Assembly (NCBI RefSeq): GCF_041429795.1
Contig: NZ_CP163424.1
Span: forward strand, 496,001 to 560,000
From: Algimonas porphyrae
Lineage (GTDB): Bacteria; Pseudomonadota; Alphaproteobacteria; Caulobacterales; Maricaulaceae
DNA: 64,000 nucleotides
Direction of reading: 5' to 3'
Shown here: in pieces, positions 1 to 7,975 of the stretch
Numbering within the stretch: the first letter of the stretch is position 1
How the letters are laid out: each line of letters starts with the position of its first letter
The notes under the pieces: generated by a model
Told to the model about the DNA's origin: nothing
The model's database searches: none
The model's input: only the letters and a program-made list of their open reading frames with translations
Translations under genes and position numbers: made by a program

Positions 1-812
1 TGCGCACCCGTCGCTGCGGATTGGAGAAAATGCTGAGCCCGGATCAAGGGGAGTTCTCCGGCGTCGGCGGCATTGGCGGCCTGCATGACGGCAAAGATCG
101 CCGACACGGCGCGTCCCATCGCTTCGCGGGGCGGAGTTCCGGACAGGCGATGGCCCAGATAGGCGGCAGCCAGCGCATCGCCGCCGCCATTGGGAACGCC
201 CTGGAAACGGTCATGCATGATCGTATGTGTCCGACCCGCCTCGAACAGCATGGCCCCGATCTGCGGACCGGAGGTAACGGAGGTAACGAGCGTCTCGTTG
301 ATCCCGGTCAGCGGGCGCGGCGGGATCGGGTCGTCTTCCGACAGATTGCCGGTCATGAAACGCCACTCCCAAAGATTGGGCGTGGCAATATTGGCGAGCG
401 GGATCAGCCTGTCGCAGATCGCCTCGGCGCGATCCGCATCGATATAGAGTCCTTCGCGCGCCCGACTGCCATCGCCCATGACAGGATCGACGAGAACCAG
501 TGGAGGGTTCAGCGTCCGGATGATCGTTTCCGCCAATTCGACATGCCCCGTTTCGCCCATATAGCCGGTCATGACGGCGTCGAAGGGCAGGCCCTGCTCC
601 CGGGATTGGGTCTGCACGGCGTCCCACATATCCTCCAGCTGTGAGGACGGGACGATATTGCCACCCGGCGAACCCCAGCCGGGATGCCGCCCGAACAGGG
701 TCGTCGGCAGGACCGTCACATCGATGCCCATACGGCGCAGCACGAAGGCGCTGACGACAGAGCCGACGTGGCTGGTCGCCGTGAAAGAGGATATCATCAG
801 AACGCGGGTCAC
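1..812 (-). CDS. pdxY: Pyridoxal kinase (PfkB/ribokinase-like fold), C-terminus cut by window edge
   Basis: Makes pyridoxal 5'-phosphate from pyridoxal and ATP (vitamin B6 salvage, cytoplasm). The translation on the minus strand shows the features of the family: an N-terminal strand followed by SHVGSVVSAFVLRRMG, the core VLVDPVMGDGS, the ATP-site segment NIATPNLWEWRFMTG and, near residue 205, PNGGGDALAAAYLG, which corresponds to the GTGD anion-hole/catalytic Asp motif. Here the usual GTGD reads GGGD. I take the GTG at 812 as start because VTRVLMISS matches the first beta strand of the family. An in-frame TTG at 848 is possible, with a stop just upstream of it. The gene continues beyond base 1, so the last residues are missing. 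The family is clear; the exact substrate (pyridoxal versus hydroxymethylpyrimidine) is less certain. Confidence 0.85.
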   Translation of the reverse strand, partial: MTRVLMISSFTATSHVGSVVSAFVLRRMGIDVTVLPTTLFGRHPGWGSPGGNIVPSSQLEDMWDAVQTQSREQGLPFDAVMTGYMGETGHVELAETIIRTLNPPLVLVDPVMGDGSRAREGLYIDADRAEAICDRLIPLANIATPNLWEWRFMTGNLSEDDPIPPRPLTGINETLVTSVTSGPQIGAMLFEAGRTHTIMHDRFQGVPNGGGDALAAAYLGHRLSGTPPREAMGRAVSAIFAVMQAANAADAGELPLIRAQHFLQSAATGA

Positions 813-825
813 GTTTGGCGCGATG

Positions 826-870
826 CCCGTCGTTCGCCTGCCCGTCAATCGCCTGCCCGTCGTTCACCTG
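826..870. repeat. Three tandem copies of a 15-bp unit at the 5' end of the pyridoxal kinase gene
   Basis: Units at 826-840, 841-855 and 856-870 follow the pattern cccgtcNNtcNcctg and differ at only a few bases. They lie immediately before the chosen GTG start of the minus-strand kinase gene, so they are either its leader or, if TTG at 848 is used, partly coding. Three copies is small and may be a chance slippage product. Confidence 0.6.
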
Positions 871-1055
871 TCAGCAACCGCCTCTCAACAATCGTCCGCG
901 CGGCAATTGGTTGACGCAATCCCGTGACGGTTCGTCGCAAAGGCCGAATCGTCAAACTTCGCCGGGCTAAACCGCTTGTTAAGCAAGACAGTCCATGAGC
1001 CGTTAACCATGGCGGGCCCTGTCCGCCTTCTATGTTCGACTGTGCGGGGGACGTG

Positions 1056-2399
1056 ATGCGTCTTGCAGCTTTGGCTTTTTCGGCGTTTCTCCTGTCGGGA
1101 TGCTCCTATCTGGGGGGATTTGGCGACAGGGTTGGCGGCCTTTTTTCCGGATCATCCGGTCAGGCGGCTAACGCACCCTATGGCCGTTCGCCCTATAGCA
1201 CTGCGCCCTATGATGCGGCGGGTCGCTGTGTCGTGACCCATGCGCGCGCGCCGCTGCCTCCCGGTTGTCATCCGTCACAGGTTGTGGTCCGCCCACAGGC
1301 CGAAGCGTACCCCGGCGCGGCCAATCCCACGGGCTTTCCGCAGCAACCGCAATTCGGAGAACCGCGATATACGTCGGGCGGATATGGCAGCCATGCCGGT
1401 GGCAACCCCTATGCCCAGGCTCCGGCCCGGACATCCGCGCCGACCTTGCGCCGTCCCAAATTCCGCGCCAGCCTGGATCTGGGGGCTGAACGCAGCATTT
1501 CGGGCAATGCGATCGACTATACTGCTTTTCCGCTGGCCCCGACCAATGGCTATCAGCCCAATCTCTATCAGGAAGGTCGCACGGAAGGATCGATCGCCGA
1601 CGGCGCTGTCACGACCTACCGTTATTATGCCGATGACCGGCTTCAGACCAATCCGGAAGACTGGGACGACGTATCGCAGGGATCGATCTCGCTGTCGGAT
1701 GCTTGGTCGACCCCGACGACGATCGGTGTTGGCGGCGAATTCATTCTCGGCGACCGGGCGACTGTCTTTGGCCGGGTCGGCTATACGCGGGCCGAGGGTA
1801 CAAGCGGCGGAGCAGTGAGCGTCGAGGGCACGGTGTTCGAAGAGGCGACAACGCGTATCTATGATGATTTCGTTCTGGTCGCGACGTCGCAGGCGACCGG
1901 CTTCCGGACCGGGCAGACCTTGAGCGAATATTCCTATGATTTCTCCGATATGGAACGGCTCGACCTCGAAGCGGGCGGTCGATTCTATCTCAATCCCGTC
2001 GCGGGACAGGATACGGGCCGGACTGTGACGCCTTTCCTCGGCGCGTCGGCAGGCGCGTCTCGCTATAATGATGCCTCCTTCACCATCGATCAGCGGCAAT
2101 TATCCTATCGGTCCGTCTATGAGGCTGAAACGCCCAACTCCTACGATCTCGACATTGCAGGCTATGATCTGGACGGCAACGCGGCCACACCGCCGACGCG
2201 CCGAGTGGCCCTTTATGATGCACAATGGGTTCCCTCCGGTCGTCTGAGCGCCGGTGTCGAATGGCAGGTCACGCCTGCGACGGCCCTGGCCTTCGAAACC
2301 GGTCTGCGGGTCGAAGGTGCGCGTGATTATTCGAATGGCGCGAAGGGCGACACAAATATTTCCGTGCCGCTGACGCTGCGCGGCAGCTTCAACTTCTAG
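1056..2399 (+). CDS. Outer-membrane beta-barrel protein with lipobox, paralogue A of three
   Basis: Unknown function. The protein opens with a lipoprotein signal (MRLAALAFSAFLLSGCSYL, lipobox LSGC), followed by a Pro/Tyr/Gly-rich linker to about residue 130. A long region of alternating short strands follows, ending in the outer-membrane type C-terminus PLTLRGSFNF with a final Phe. ATG at 1056 is chosen over the upstream in-frame ATG at 1032 because a GGGGGAC ribosome site sits just before it and it gives a normal signal peptide. It shares the blocks AGGRFYLNP, TPFLGASAGASRYND and QWVPSGRLSAGVEW with the next two genes, so the three are paralogues. A lipidated N-terminus on a transmembrane barrel is uncommon; it may instead be a periplasm- or surface-anchored barrel-like domain. 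Confidence 0.8.
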   Translation: MRLAALAFSAFLLSGCSYLGGFGDRVGGLFSGSSGQAANAPYGRSPYSTAPYDAAGRCVVTHARAPLPPGCHPSQVVVRPQAEAYPGAANPTGFPQQPQFGEPRYTSGGYGSHAGGNPYAQAPARTSAPTLRRPKFRASLDLGAERSISGNAIDYTAFPLAPTNGYQPNLYQEGRTEGSIADGAVTTYRYYADDRLQTNPEDWDDVSQGSISLSDAWSTPTTIGVGGEFILGDRATVFGRVGYTRAEGTSGGAVSVEGTVFEEATTRIYDDFVLVATSQATGFRTGQTLSEYSYDFSDMERLDLEAGGRFYLNPVAGQDTGRTVTPFLGASAGASRYNDASFTIDQRQLSYRSVYEAETPNSYDLDIAGYDLDGNAATPPTRRVALYDAQWVPSGRLSAGVEWQVTPATALAFETGLRVEGARDYSNGAKGDTNISVPLTLRGSFNF

Positions 2400-2410
2400 A
2401 GACCGGTGGG

Positions 2411-2428
2411 GCGGGTGAAAAAACCCGC
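2411..2428 (+). terminator. Weak stem-loop after paralogue A
   Basis: GCGGGT-GAAAAA-ACCCGC forms a six-base-pair stem 12 bases after the stop codon. No clear U-tract follows (next bases TCTGTT), so termination activity is doubtful. Confidence 0.3.
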
Positions 2429-2467
2429 TCTGTTAAGGATTTGTTCGGCCTTTGAGAACGGTTTCTT

Positions 2468-2482
2468 AAGGCTAACAGCCTT
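2468..2482. promoter_or_regulatory. Inverted repeat upstream of paralogue B
   Basis: AAGGCT-AAC-AGCCTT is a perfect six-base inverted repeat flanked by TT on the left and TAA on the right, in the AT-richer 157-base gap before paralogue B. It could be an operator or an RNA hairpin in the leader. No known regulator consensus was matched. Confidence 0.35.
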
Positions 2483-2556
2483 TAACCATAACAAAGTAAA
2501 CGTTCGTATCGGCAGGATTCGCCGTCATCGCGAACATGAGGATACGGAGGCCTAAG

Positions 2557-3882
2557 ATGCGGCTTGCACTCCTGGCGATTTCGGCAGCGGCCCTGACAGG
2601 GTGTTCCTGGTATGGCAGTGGCGGACATTACGGTACGCACCCATCTATGGCGGGTCATCCGGCCTGTCAGGCAGCGGCGTCCGGTCAAGGCGGCATGCAG
2701 GGCTATCAGCACATGTCCTACGGATATGGCGGGACTGCTGGATGCCAGATGGGTGCCTATAGCGCCGGTCAGCCCATGCAGCCTTACGGCGCAGCCGGAT
2801 ACGGGTTTCAAACCCAAGGGGCGCAATCTTACGGGGCCCAAACAGCCGGTCTGTCGCAAGGCTACGGCGCGCAAGGATTTGCGGCCCAAGGGTATGGGAC
2901 TCAGGGTTATGCGGCTCAGGGCTTTGCGGCTCAGGGCTTTGCAGCACCAGGTCAAGCCATTGGCGGGTTTCAGCAGCCGGTGACGACGTTGGGTGCGGGC
3001 GCACCCTTTGGCGCAGCCGTGACAACACAGGCAGGCGGCGGATTTGCCGGCGGAAACGTTGCAGGTGGCGGCGTCCAGACGGTCATCGGCGCGCCGATCT
3101 ATGTCCCGCAGCCCTATCCGGCCCCTTACGGCGTTCCGCAATTGCGCGGTCCGGTCTGTTGCGGCGTCACGGGTGGTGGCGGTGCCAGCATGCCGTTCGG
3201 CGTCGAGCTTTTCGTCGGCACGGAATTTGACAGCTCCGGCAAGCTCTTCACCAAGAAAAGCTCCGGTCCGCCGGATGGCGACACATCCATCGGTATTCGC
3301 GTCGGCGAAATCGAGCCAATCGCCTATGAAGACGCATTCGGCAGTGCGACTACGATTGGCGGTGCGCTATCCTATGATCTGTCACGCAATACGACCGTCC
3401 TCGGATCGATCAGCACCAGCTCTGCCGAAGGGCAGACGGTGACCAACTATACGACCGTGCAGCCGGGTACGTGGGCCGGAACCACATTCACGCCTGATGC
3501 GGGCAGTACGCCGCGCAGCCTCGACGGCACCTTCTCTGATTTGAACCTGACGACGATCGAAGCCGGCGTGCGCCGCTATGTCGGTCACGACCCCGCCTTC
3601 CGCCCTTATCTCGCCGCATCCGCCGGCATCGCACACAATAATGACGTGGATTTCGTGCAGACCTATAATGATGACGGCACCGTTTACGGTCAGCGACGTT
3701 TTATCGATGCGGGCTGGAGCCCGACCGCCTCTGCCGTGCTGGGGACCGAGCTTGCACTGGGTCCGCGGGCTGCGATCGGTGTCGAAACCGGCGTGCGCTG
3801 GCGCGACAATATGGACTCGGCGGCCCCGTCCGAAGATCGGGTCACCATTCCGCTAACACTGCGCGGACGTCTGTCCTTCTGA
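2557..3882 (+). CDS. Outer-membrane beta-barrel protein with lipobox and Gly/Gln/Tyr repeat linker, paralogue B
   Basis: Unknown function, same family as the genes on either side. Signal MRLALLAISAAALTGCSW carries lipobox LTGC. Residues 20-200 are a low-complexity Gly/Gln/Tyr/Ala linker with degenerate GYGAQGFAAQ units. From about residue 210 a barrel-like domain contains AGVRRYVG, RPYLAASAGIAHNND and GWSPTASAVLGTEL, and ends in PLTLRGRLSF (terminal Phe). ATG at 2557 is preferred over 2536 because a GGAGG site lies 7 bases upstream and the signal peptide becomes standard. The linker is much longer than in paralogue C (about 35 residues), so linker length is the main thing that varies in the family. 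Confidence 0.8.
   Translation: MRLALLAISAAALTGCSWYGSGGHYGTHPSMAGHPACQAAASGQGGMQGYQHMSYGYGGTAGCQMGAYSAGQPMQPYGAAGYGFQTQGAQSYGAQTAGLSQGYGAQGFAAQGYGTQGYAAQGFAAQGFAAPGQAIGGFQQPVTTLGAGAPFGAAVTTQAGGGFAGGNVAGGGVQTVIGAPIYVPQPYPAPYGVPQLRGPVCCGVTGGGGASMPFGVELFVGTEFDSSGKLFTKKSSGPPDGDTSIGIRVGEIEPIAYEDAFGSATTIGGALSYDLSRNTTVLGSISTSSAEGQTVTNYTTVQPGTWAGTTFTPDAGSTPRSLDGTFSDLNLTTIEAGVRRYVGHDPAFRPYLAASAGIAHNNDVDFVQTYNDDGTVYGQRRFIDAGWSPTASAVLGTELALGPRAAIGVETGVRWRDNMDSAAPSEDRVTIPLTLRGRLSF
2800..2955 (+). repeat. In-frame coding repeat (Tyr/Phe-Gly/Ala-Ala-Gln-Gly units)
   Basis: About 52 codons made of short degenerate units such as YGAQGF, YGTQGY, AAQGFAAQGF. At the DNA level it includes back-to-back near-identical 15-base copies (gcggctcagggcttt). 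It lies between the lipobox and the barrel domain of paralogue B and probably forms a flexible spacer prone to copy-number change. Confidence 0.75.
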
Positions 3883-3965
3883 TTCCAGTCTCATCATCCC
3901 TATGCAGGTCGGCAAGGTCCGATCTGCAGTTTCATGCACCTGGTTGTCAGCGCAGGCGTTAACCT

Positions 3966-3981
3966 TGGCACGGAACTCGCA
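3966..3981 (+). promoter_or_regulatory. Second sigma-54-like site, one mismatch
   Basis: TGGCACG-GAAC-TCGCA matches the -24/-12 consensus TGGCACG-N4-TTGCA except for one base in the -12 element. It lies 87 bases upstream of a better match in the same intergenic stretch. Confidence 0.4.
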
Positions 3982-4052
3982 AAGCCTTTGTCCAAAGCCT
4001 GCCGCGTTTTTTCCTCAAGAAATCTCTTTTTTCGATTCATTTCGGCACAGTC

Positions 4053-4068
4053 TGGCACGGACGTTGCA
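4053..4068 (+). promoter_or_regulatory. Sigma-54 (RpoN) promoter upstream of paralogue C
   Basis: TGGCACG-GACG-TTGCA is an exact match to the conserved -24 (GG) and -12 (GC) elements with the required spacing. It is on the plus strand in the intergenic gap. The predicted transcription start is near 4080, about 60 bases before the paralogue C start codon. Sigma-54 promoters need an enhancer-binding ATPase, so paralogue C is probably switched by a dedicated activator. The other two paralogues have no such site. Confidence 0.75.
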
Positions 4069-4141
4069 ACGGTCCGGTCCGTGAGACAGTGTCCCATTGG
4101 CATCGTGCCGATCCGGGACTGACGGATCAGGGATGACAATC

Positions 4142-4996
4142 ATGCGCAAACTGCTTCTTGGAGCCGCCGCTATTTCGCTTTCGGGGTGCTCTTTCTTGGG
4201 AATTGGGGGCCATAGCTCCTATAATGCCGGACCGGCTTATGGTGGCTACTATGCTGCCGCGCCGACATCGAAATGCGGCGTCACGGTGAAAAAGCACCGT
4301 CCAGCTCCATCGGGATGTATTTCCCGCTGGAACCTTGAAGGCGGCATTGGCGCGTCCTTCAATGTTGGCGGTGATGCCGTCACTGGCAGCGACGGCACTG
4401 TTGCGGCATCCGCCGTTCGCGATGTCGACTTCGACGAAGCCTATGACACGGGTCAGCGGGCTGAGCTGGGTCTGTCCTATGCTCTGGCGCCTGACACGAA
4501 AGTGACGGCGATGGGCTTCATCGACGAAGCGGACAGCGCCGGCGTGTTCAACTGGGGCACAGTGAATGGTGGTCAGGTCATGACCGGTGCCTTGTCAGAC
4601 TATCGTTCGACGGGTGTCGAGCTGGGGCTGCGTAAGTATTTCCGCCCGACAGCCGCGCCGATCGTGCGGTCTGTCCGACCTTATGTCGAAGGTCGTGTCG
4701 GGGCTGCCTATCAGGATGGCATTGCCATTCAAAACGCGACAATCGGCGGCGTTGCTGTCGGTGCGCCGATCGCCTTCCAGGACTCTGGCTGGGTACCTTC
4801 CGCGGCAGGTCTCGTCGGTCTCGAAACGCCTCTGACGCGCTACAGCACGATCGGCCTTGAGACGGGTATCCGCTACACAGGTGGTGGTGATGCCAATACG
4901 ACGTCGATCAATGTGGCGAACGGTCTGGCCGGTGTCAATCAGGGCGGCGAGCGCATCTCCGTTCCGCTGATGCTGCGCGGTCGCTATCGCTTCTAG
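4142..4996 (+). CDS. Outer-membrane beta-barrel protein with lipobox, paralogue C
   Basis: Smallest of the three paralogues (284 residues). MRKLLLGAAAISLSGCSFL carries lipobox LSGC, followed by a short Tyr/Gly linker and a barrel-like domain. Blocks shared with the others are LGLRKYFRP, RPYVEGRVGAAYQDG, GWVPSAAGLVGLE, the motif IGLETGIRY and the C-terminus PLMLRGRYRF. Start at 4142 is chosen because AGGGA lies 8 bases before it; ATG at 4133 is the in-frame alternative. It sits behind a sigma-54 promoter match and ahead of a strong terminator, so it is likely a separate transcription unit with different control from paralogues A and B. Function unknown. Confidence 0.8.
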   Translation: MRKLLLGAAAISLSGCSFLGIGGHSSYNAGPAYGGYYAAAPTSKCGVTVKKHRPAPSGCISRWNLEGGIGASFNVGGDAVTGSDGTVAASAVRDVDFDEAYDTGQRAELGLSYALAPDTKVTAMGFIDEADSAGVFNWGTVNGGQVMTGALSDYRSTGVELGLRKYFRPTAAPIVRSVRPYVEGRVGAAYQDGIAIQNATIGGVAVGAPIAFQDSGWVPSAAGLVGLETPLTRYSTIGLETGIRYTGGGDANTTSINVANGLAGVNQGGERISVPLMLRGRYRF

Positions 4997-5021
4997 TCCA
5001 ACTGGACACATACGTAATTGC

Positions 5022-5055
5022 AAAGGGTCCCGGACGTAACGTCCGGGGCCCTTTT
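5022..5055 (+). terminator. Strong intrinsic terminator after paralogue C
   Basis: A long GC-rich stem, AAGGGTCCCGGACG-TAA-CGTCCGGGGCCCTT, is followed by TTTG. It is near-perfect, about 25 bases after the stop codon, and may also serve the convergent DUF885 gene from the other side. Confidence 0.9.
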
Positions 5056-5105
5056 GTTTGCGGTGTCGCCAATTCCCGATCGGAAAAGGGCTGCTTCGAA
5101 CGGAG

Positions 5106-6989
5106 CTATTCTGTTCCTGTGCGGGTCTCGGCGATATAACGGTCGATCTGACGTTCGAGCAGAGACAGGGGCAGGCTGCCCTTCTCCAGAACCGCGTCGT
5201 GGAAGGCCCGGATATCGAAATCGCTACCCAGCGCGTTTTCGGCGCGTTCGCGAAGTTCCAGGATCTTCAGCTCGCCGATCTTGTAACCCAGAGCCTGACC
5301 GGGCCAGCTGATATAGCGGTCGACTTCGGTGCGAATATTGCTCTCCGAGAGGGCGGAGTTTTCCAGAAAACAGCTTTCCGCCTGCTCGCGCGTCCAGCCC
5401 TTCCAGTGCATGCCGGTGTCGACGACCAGTCGGCAGGCGCGCCACATCTCATAGGTCAGCTGGCCGAACTTTTCGTAGGGATTGTCGTAAAGCCCCATCT
5501 CGGCGACGAGCTTTTCCGTGTAGAGTCCCCACCCTTCGCCAAAGGCCACGACATAGAGCGATTTACGAAATTCCGGCAGGTCGTCGAGTTCCTGCGCCAG
5601 AGCGATCTGGTGATGGTGGCCCGGAACGCCCTCATGCGCCGTTAATGCTGGCAGATTGTAAAGGGGCCTCATCGCCAGATTATAGGTATTGACCACGTAA
5701 GATCCGGACCGCCCGGCCTCCAGTGACCCTGGCCAGTAACGGCCCGTCGTATAGTTGGGCGCGATCTCGTCCGGCACCTTGATGACGCCGTAAGGCAAGC
5801 GCGGCATGCGACCGAAGAATTTCGGCATGGCCCCATCGATGCGTTTGGCAAGCCAGGACGCATGTTTCAGCAGCTCTTCCTCGCTCTTGGCGTAGAATTG
5901 CGGATCGGTTCGCAGGAATGTCAGAAACTCGGCGAAGCTGCCTTCGAAACCGGACTCGGCGATGACCGCGTCCATTTCACTACGGATCCGCGCGACTTCC
6001 TGCAGGCCGATCTCGTGAACCTCGTCAGGCGACAGGTCGAGCGTCGTGAAATCCCTTACCAGAGCGCGGTAATAGTCGCGCCCCGCTTCCGTGCCGCCAA
6101 TCCCGGCTTCTGTCCGGGCCGTTGGGGCATATTCCTGTTCCAGAAATTCAAGCAGCTCGGCATAGGCTGGCAGCACCGATGTCTCCAATGCGGCCTGGCC
6201 CAGAGCGGTCAGCCGGTCGCGCTCATCGGCCGAAATCGTGTCCGGGTAGTCCTTAAACGGCGCAAATAGCGGATGGTCCTGTGCCGACCCTTCGGACAGG
6301 GCCCGGACCGTATCGATGACACCGGTCAGGATTCCCGCATTGGCCGTGTAACCCTCGGCCATGCCGCGCCGCATATTGTCGCGATTCTGCGCGAAGAAGC
6401 GCGGCAGTTTCGTCAGTCGCGCCGCATAGGCCTGATAGTCGTCGGCCGTTGCGAAGCGTGTCTGCCGCGAGACATAACTCATCTGATTGAAGAAGCCGCT
6501 ATCGTTGACGAAGGGCAGACGGGAGGAATCGAACGGGGCGAGGCGTTGACGCTGGTCCAGAACGAAGCCCAGAATTTCATAATTCATGCGATCGGTTTCG
6601 GACAGGTCGGCAAAGGCCGGACGTCGCTGCAGCGCCGTATGCCGTCGGAGGATGGCCTCGAGTCTAGCCTGTGCCTGCTGTCGCGCTTCGACACTGACAT
6701 CCGGCAATCTTCGCAGAGCGTCGCGGTCGCCGCGCTCCCCCGCCGTGATCGGGTTGTTGATCAATTCGGTCGCATGAAAATCCGCAATCAGCCGGTCCAG
6801 TGAATCCTGCAAAGCACAGGCGGCACCGGGTTCAGTGCTGACGAATCGGCCTTCCGGGCAGCTATAGTCGGTGAGTGGCGCATCGCTGATCTGCGCTGTT
6901 GCCATCAGGGGAAACAGGCTCGCCAGAACACTGGCGGCGGACAGGCGCAGGTGACGCGACAGAACGGGTCGGGAAAGCATGAGTGTCAT
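5106..6989 (-). CDS. DUF885-family metallopeptidase-like exported protein
   Basis: A 627-residue member of the DUF885 family, related in fold to HExxH-type zinc peptidases. The zinc-site segment TAHEGVPGHHHQIALAQE starts near residue 450, followed by a conserved GWGLYTEKL (likely third ligand Glu) and the C-terminal PGQALGYKIGELKI. The N-terminus from the chosen ATG at 6989 (MTLMLSRPVL...LASLFPLMATAQ) is a Sec signal peptide, so the enzyme should be periplasmic or outer-membrane associated. A GTG at 7046 would add 19 residues ahead of the signal and is less likely. Peptide substrate unknown. The gene downstream on this strand is the convergent barrel cluster; the pterin dehydratase lies upstream on the same strand with a 71-base gap. 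Confidence 0.88.
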   Translation of the reverse strand: MTLMLSRPVLSRHLRLSAASVLASLFPLMATAQISDAPLTDYSCPEGRFVSTEPGAACALQDSLDRLIADFHATELINNPITAGERGDRDALRRLPDVSVEARQQAQARLEAILRRHTALQRRPAFADLSETDRMNYEILGFVLDQRQRLAPFDSSRLPFVNDSGFFNQMSYVSRQTRFATADDYQAYAARLTKLPRFFAQNRDNMRRGMAEGYTANAGILTGVIDTVRALSEGSAQDHPLFAPFKDYPDTISADERDRLTALGQAALETSVLPAYAELLEFLEQEYAPTARTEAGIGGTEAGRDYYRALVRDFTTLDLSPDEVHEIGLQEVARIRSEMDAVIAESGFEGSFAEFLTFLRTDPQFYAKSEEELLKHASWLAKRIDGAMPKFFGRMPRLPYGVIKVPDEIAPNYTTGRYWPGSLEAGRSGSYVVNTYNLAMRPLYNLPALTAHEGVPGHHHQIALAQELDDLPEFRKSLYVVAFGEGWGLYTEKLVAEMGLYDNPYEKFGQLTYEMWRACRLVVDTGMHWKGWTREQAESCFLENSALSESNIRTEVDRYISWPGQALGYKIGELKILELRERAENALGSDFDIRAFHDAVLEKGSLPLSLLERQIDRYIAETRTGTE

Positions 6990-7060
6990 CGGAATATCCA
7001 GTCTGAATGGTCGGAGCGCAGACTTGTGGCTGACGCCCGGAATCACAATGGTGGCGTGCG

Positions 7061-7333
7061 TCAGCCCGCCGCTTTTTCCATGGCTTCGGCCAGGGTGACA
7101 TCCTTTTGGGTGACGCCACCCGCATCATGCGTCGTTAGCGTGACATCGACGCGATTATAAACATTGAACCATTCCGGATGGTGATCCATCTTGTCCGCCG
7201 TGATCGCGATACGGGTCATGAAGCCGAAGGCCTGCGCAAAATCATCGAATTTGAAGACTTTGGTGATGAAGTCATCACCGCCTGTCCATCCGGGCAAGGC
7301 GTCTGCGACGTCCTTTGGGTCGAGCCGTTCCAT
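7061..7333 (-). CDS. phhB: 4a-hydroxytetrahydrobiopterin (pterin-4a-carbinolamine) dehydratase
   Basis: A 90-residue cytoplasmic enzyme that dehydrates 4a-hydroxytetrahydrobiopterin to the quinonoid dihydropterin, recycling the cofactor of aromatic amino-acid hydroxylases. The active-site signature [16 protein letters not shown] is present with its paired His and the downstream [10 protein letters not shown]. Full length for the family. No phenylalanine hydroxylase is visible in the window, so the partner must be elsewhere or the role may be in molybdopterin metabolism, as proposed for some members. Same strand as the DUF885 gene but functionally unrelated. Confidence 0.95.
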   Translation of the reverse strand: MERLDPKDVADALPGWTGGDDFITKVFKFDDFAQAFGFMTRIAITADKMDHHPEWFNVYNRVDVTLTTHDAGGVTQKDVTLAEAMEKAAG

Positions 7334-7558
7334 CAGCCATCCTTATGTCTAGACGGCAGATATTGGCCGTACACGGACCCATCCTAACCCTATTCAGAAC
7401 GTCTGACCAGATTAACTATAAGGGTGTCGTTCAGTCGGAGTTAATCATATCCGGTCCATGCACGGGTCATGATGGGCCTGGCTTCATTTGACAGTTTTCA
7501 TGTCCGTGCCGCGATTTTGCCTTCCAATCGCCAGAGAAGCAGGTCACTGCGCGGCCAT

Positions 7559-7918
7559 ATGATCTGGGTATTTCGCATACTCGCCGTCGCTGTCGCGACG
7601 GTGATTCTGGTCCTGTCGCTACAGCCTTTCACCGGGTCGCTTGGTGTCAATCATGCCGACAAGGTGCAGCATTTGCTGGCCTACGGCCTACTCGCAGGAC
7701 TTATGGCGCTCGGCTGGCCGCGCTGCAGACCGGTCTGGATCGTTGCCATCGCAGCGCTATTCGGATTGGGGGTCGAACTGGCTCAGGGCGTTATGTCCCA
7801 AGGCCGCACCGCCTCCGGGCTGGACGCGCTCGCCAATCTGATCGGCGCTCTTCTGGCCAGTTTCGCCCTGCCACGGGCGCGTTCATTGTTGCGAAGACGT
7901 AATGAGCGGATGCGTTAA
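7559..7918 (+). CDS. VanZ-like membrane protein
   Basis: A 119-residue protein with three to four hydrophobic helices and the VanZ-family pattern ADKVQHLLAYGLLAG followed by GLGVELAQGVMSQGRTASGLDALANLIGA (an acidic residue plus Asp-Asn in the last helices). Function of chromosomal VanZ-like proteins is unclear; some act on envelope lipid or teicoplanin susceptibility, but nothing here suggests a resistance cluster. ATG at 7559 gives the usual short N-terminus; ATG at 7469 would add a 30-residue polar extension. Divergent from phhB across a 225-base gap in which I see no clear promoter. Confidence 0.8.
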   Translation: MIWVFRILAVAVATVILVLSLQPFTGSLGVNHADKVQHLLAYGLLAGLMALGWPRCRPVWIVAIAALFGLGVELAQGVMSQGRTASGLDALANLIGALLASFALPRARSLLRRRNERMR

Positions 7919-7975
7919 CCATAACTTGCACCCTGTGATGGTTCTCGACTAGTCTGGACCTTCAGGAGGATCGAC

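Noticed and set aside
968-982. CtrA-like TAAA-N7-TTAA upstream of paralogue A
   Set aside because: One half-site is imperfect and short AT motifs of this kind arise by chance; not enough to call a binding site.
7559-7918. VanZ-like gene read as glycopeptide resistance
   Set aside because: Single VanZ-like genes are widespread in bacteria without van clusters; no other van gene is present.
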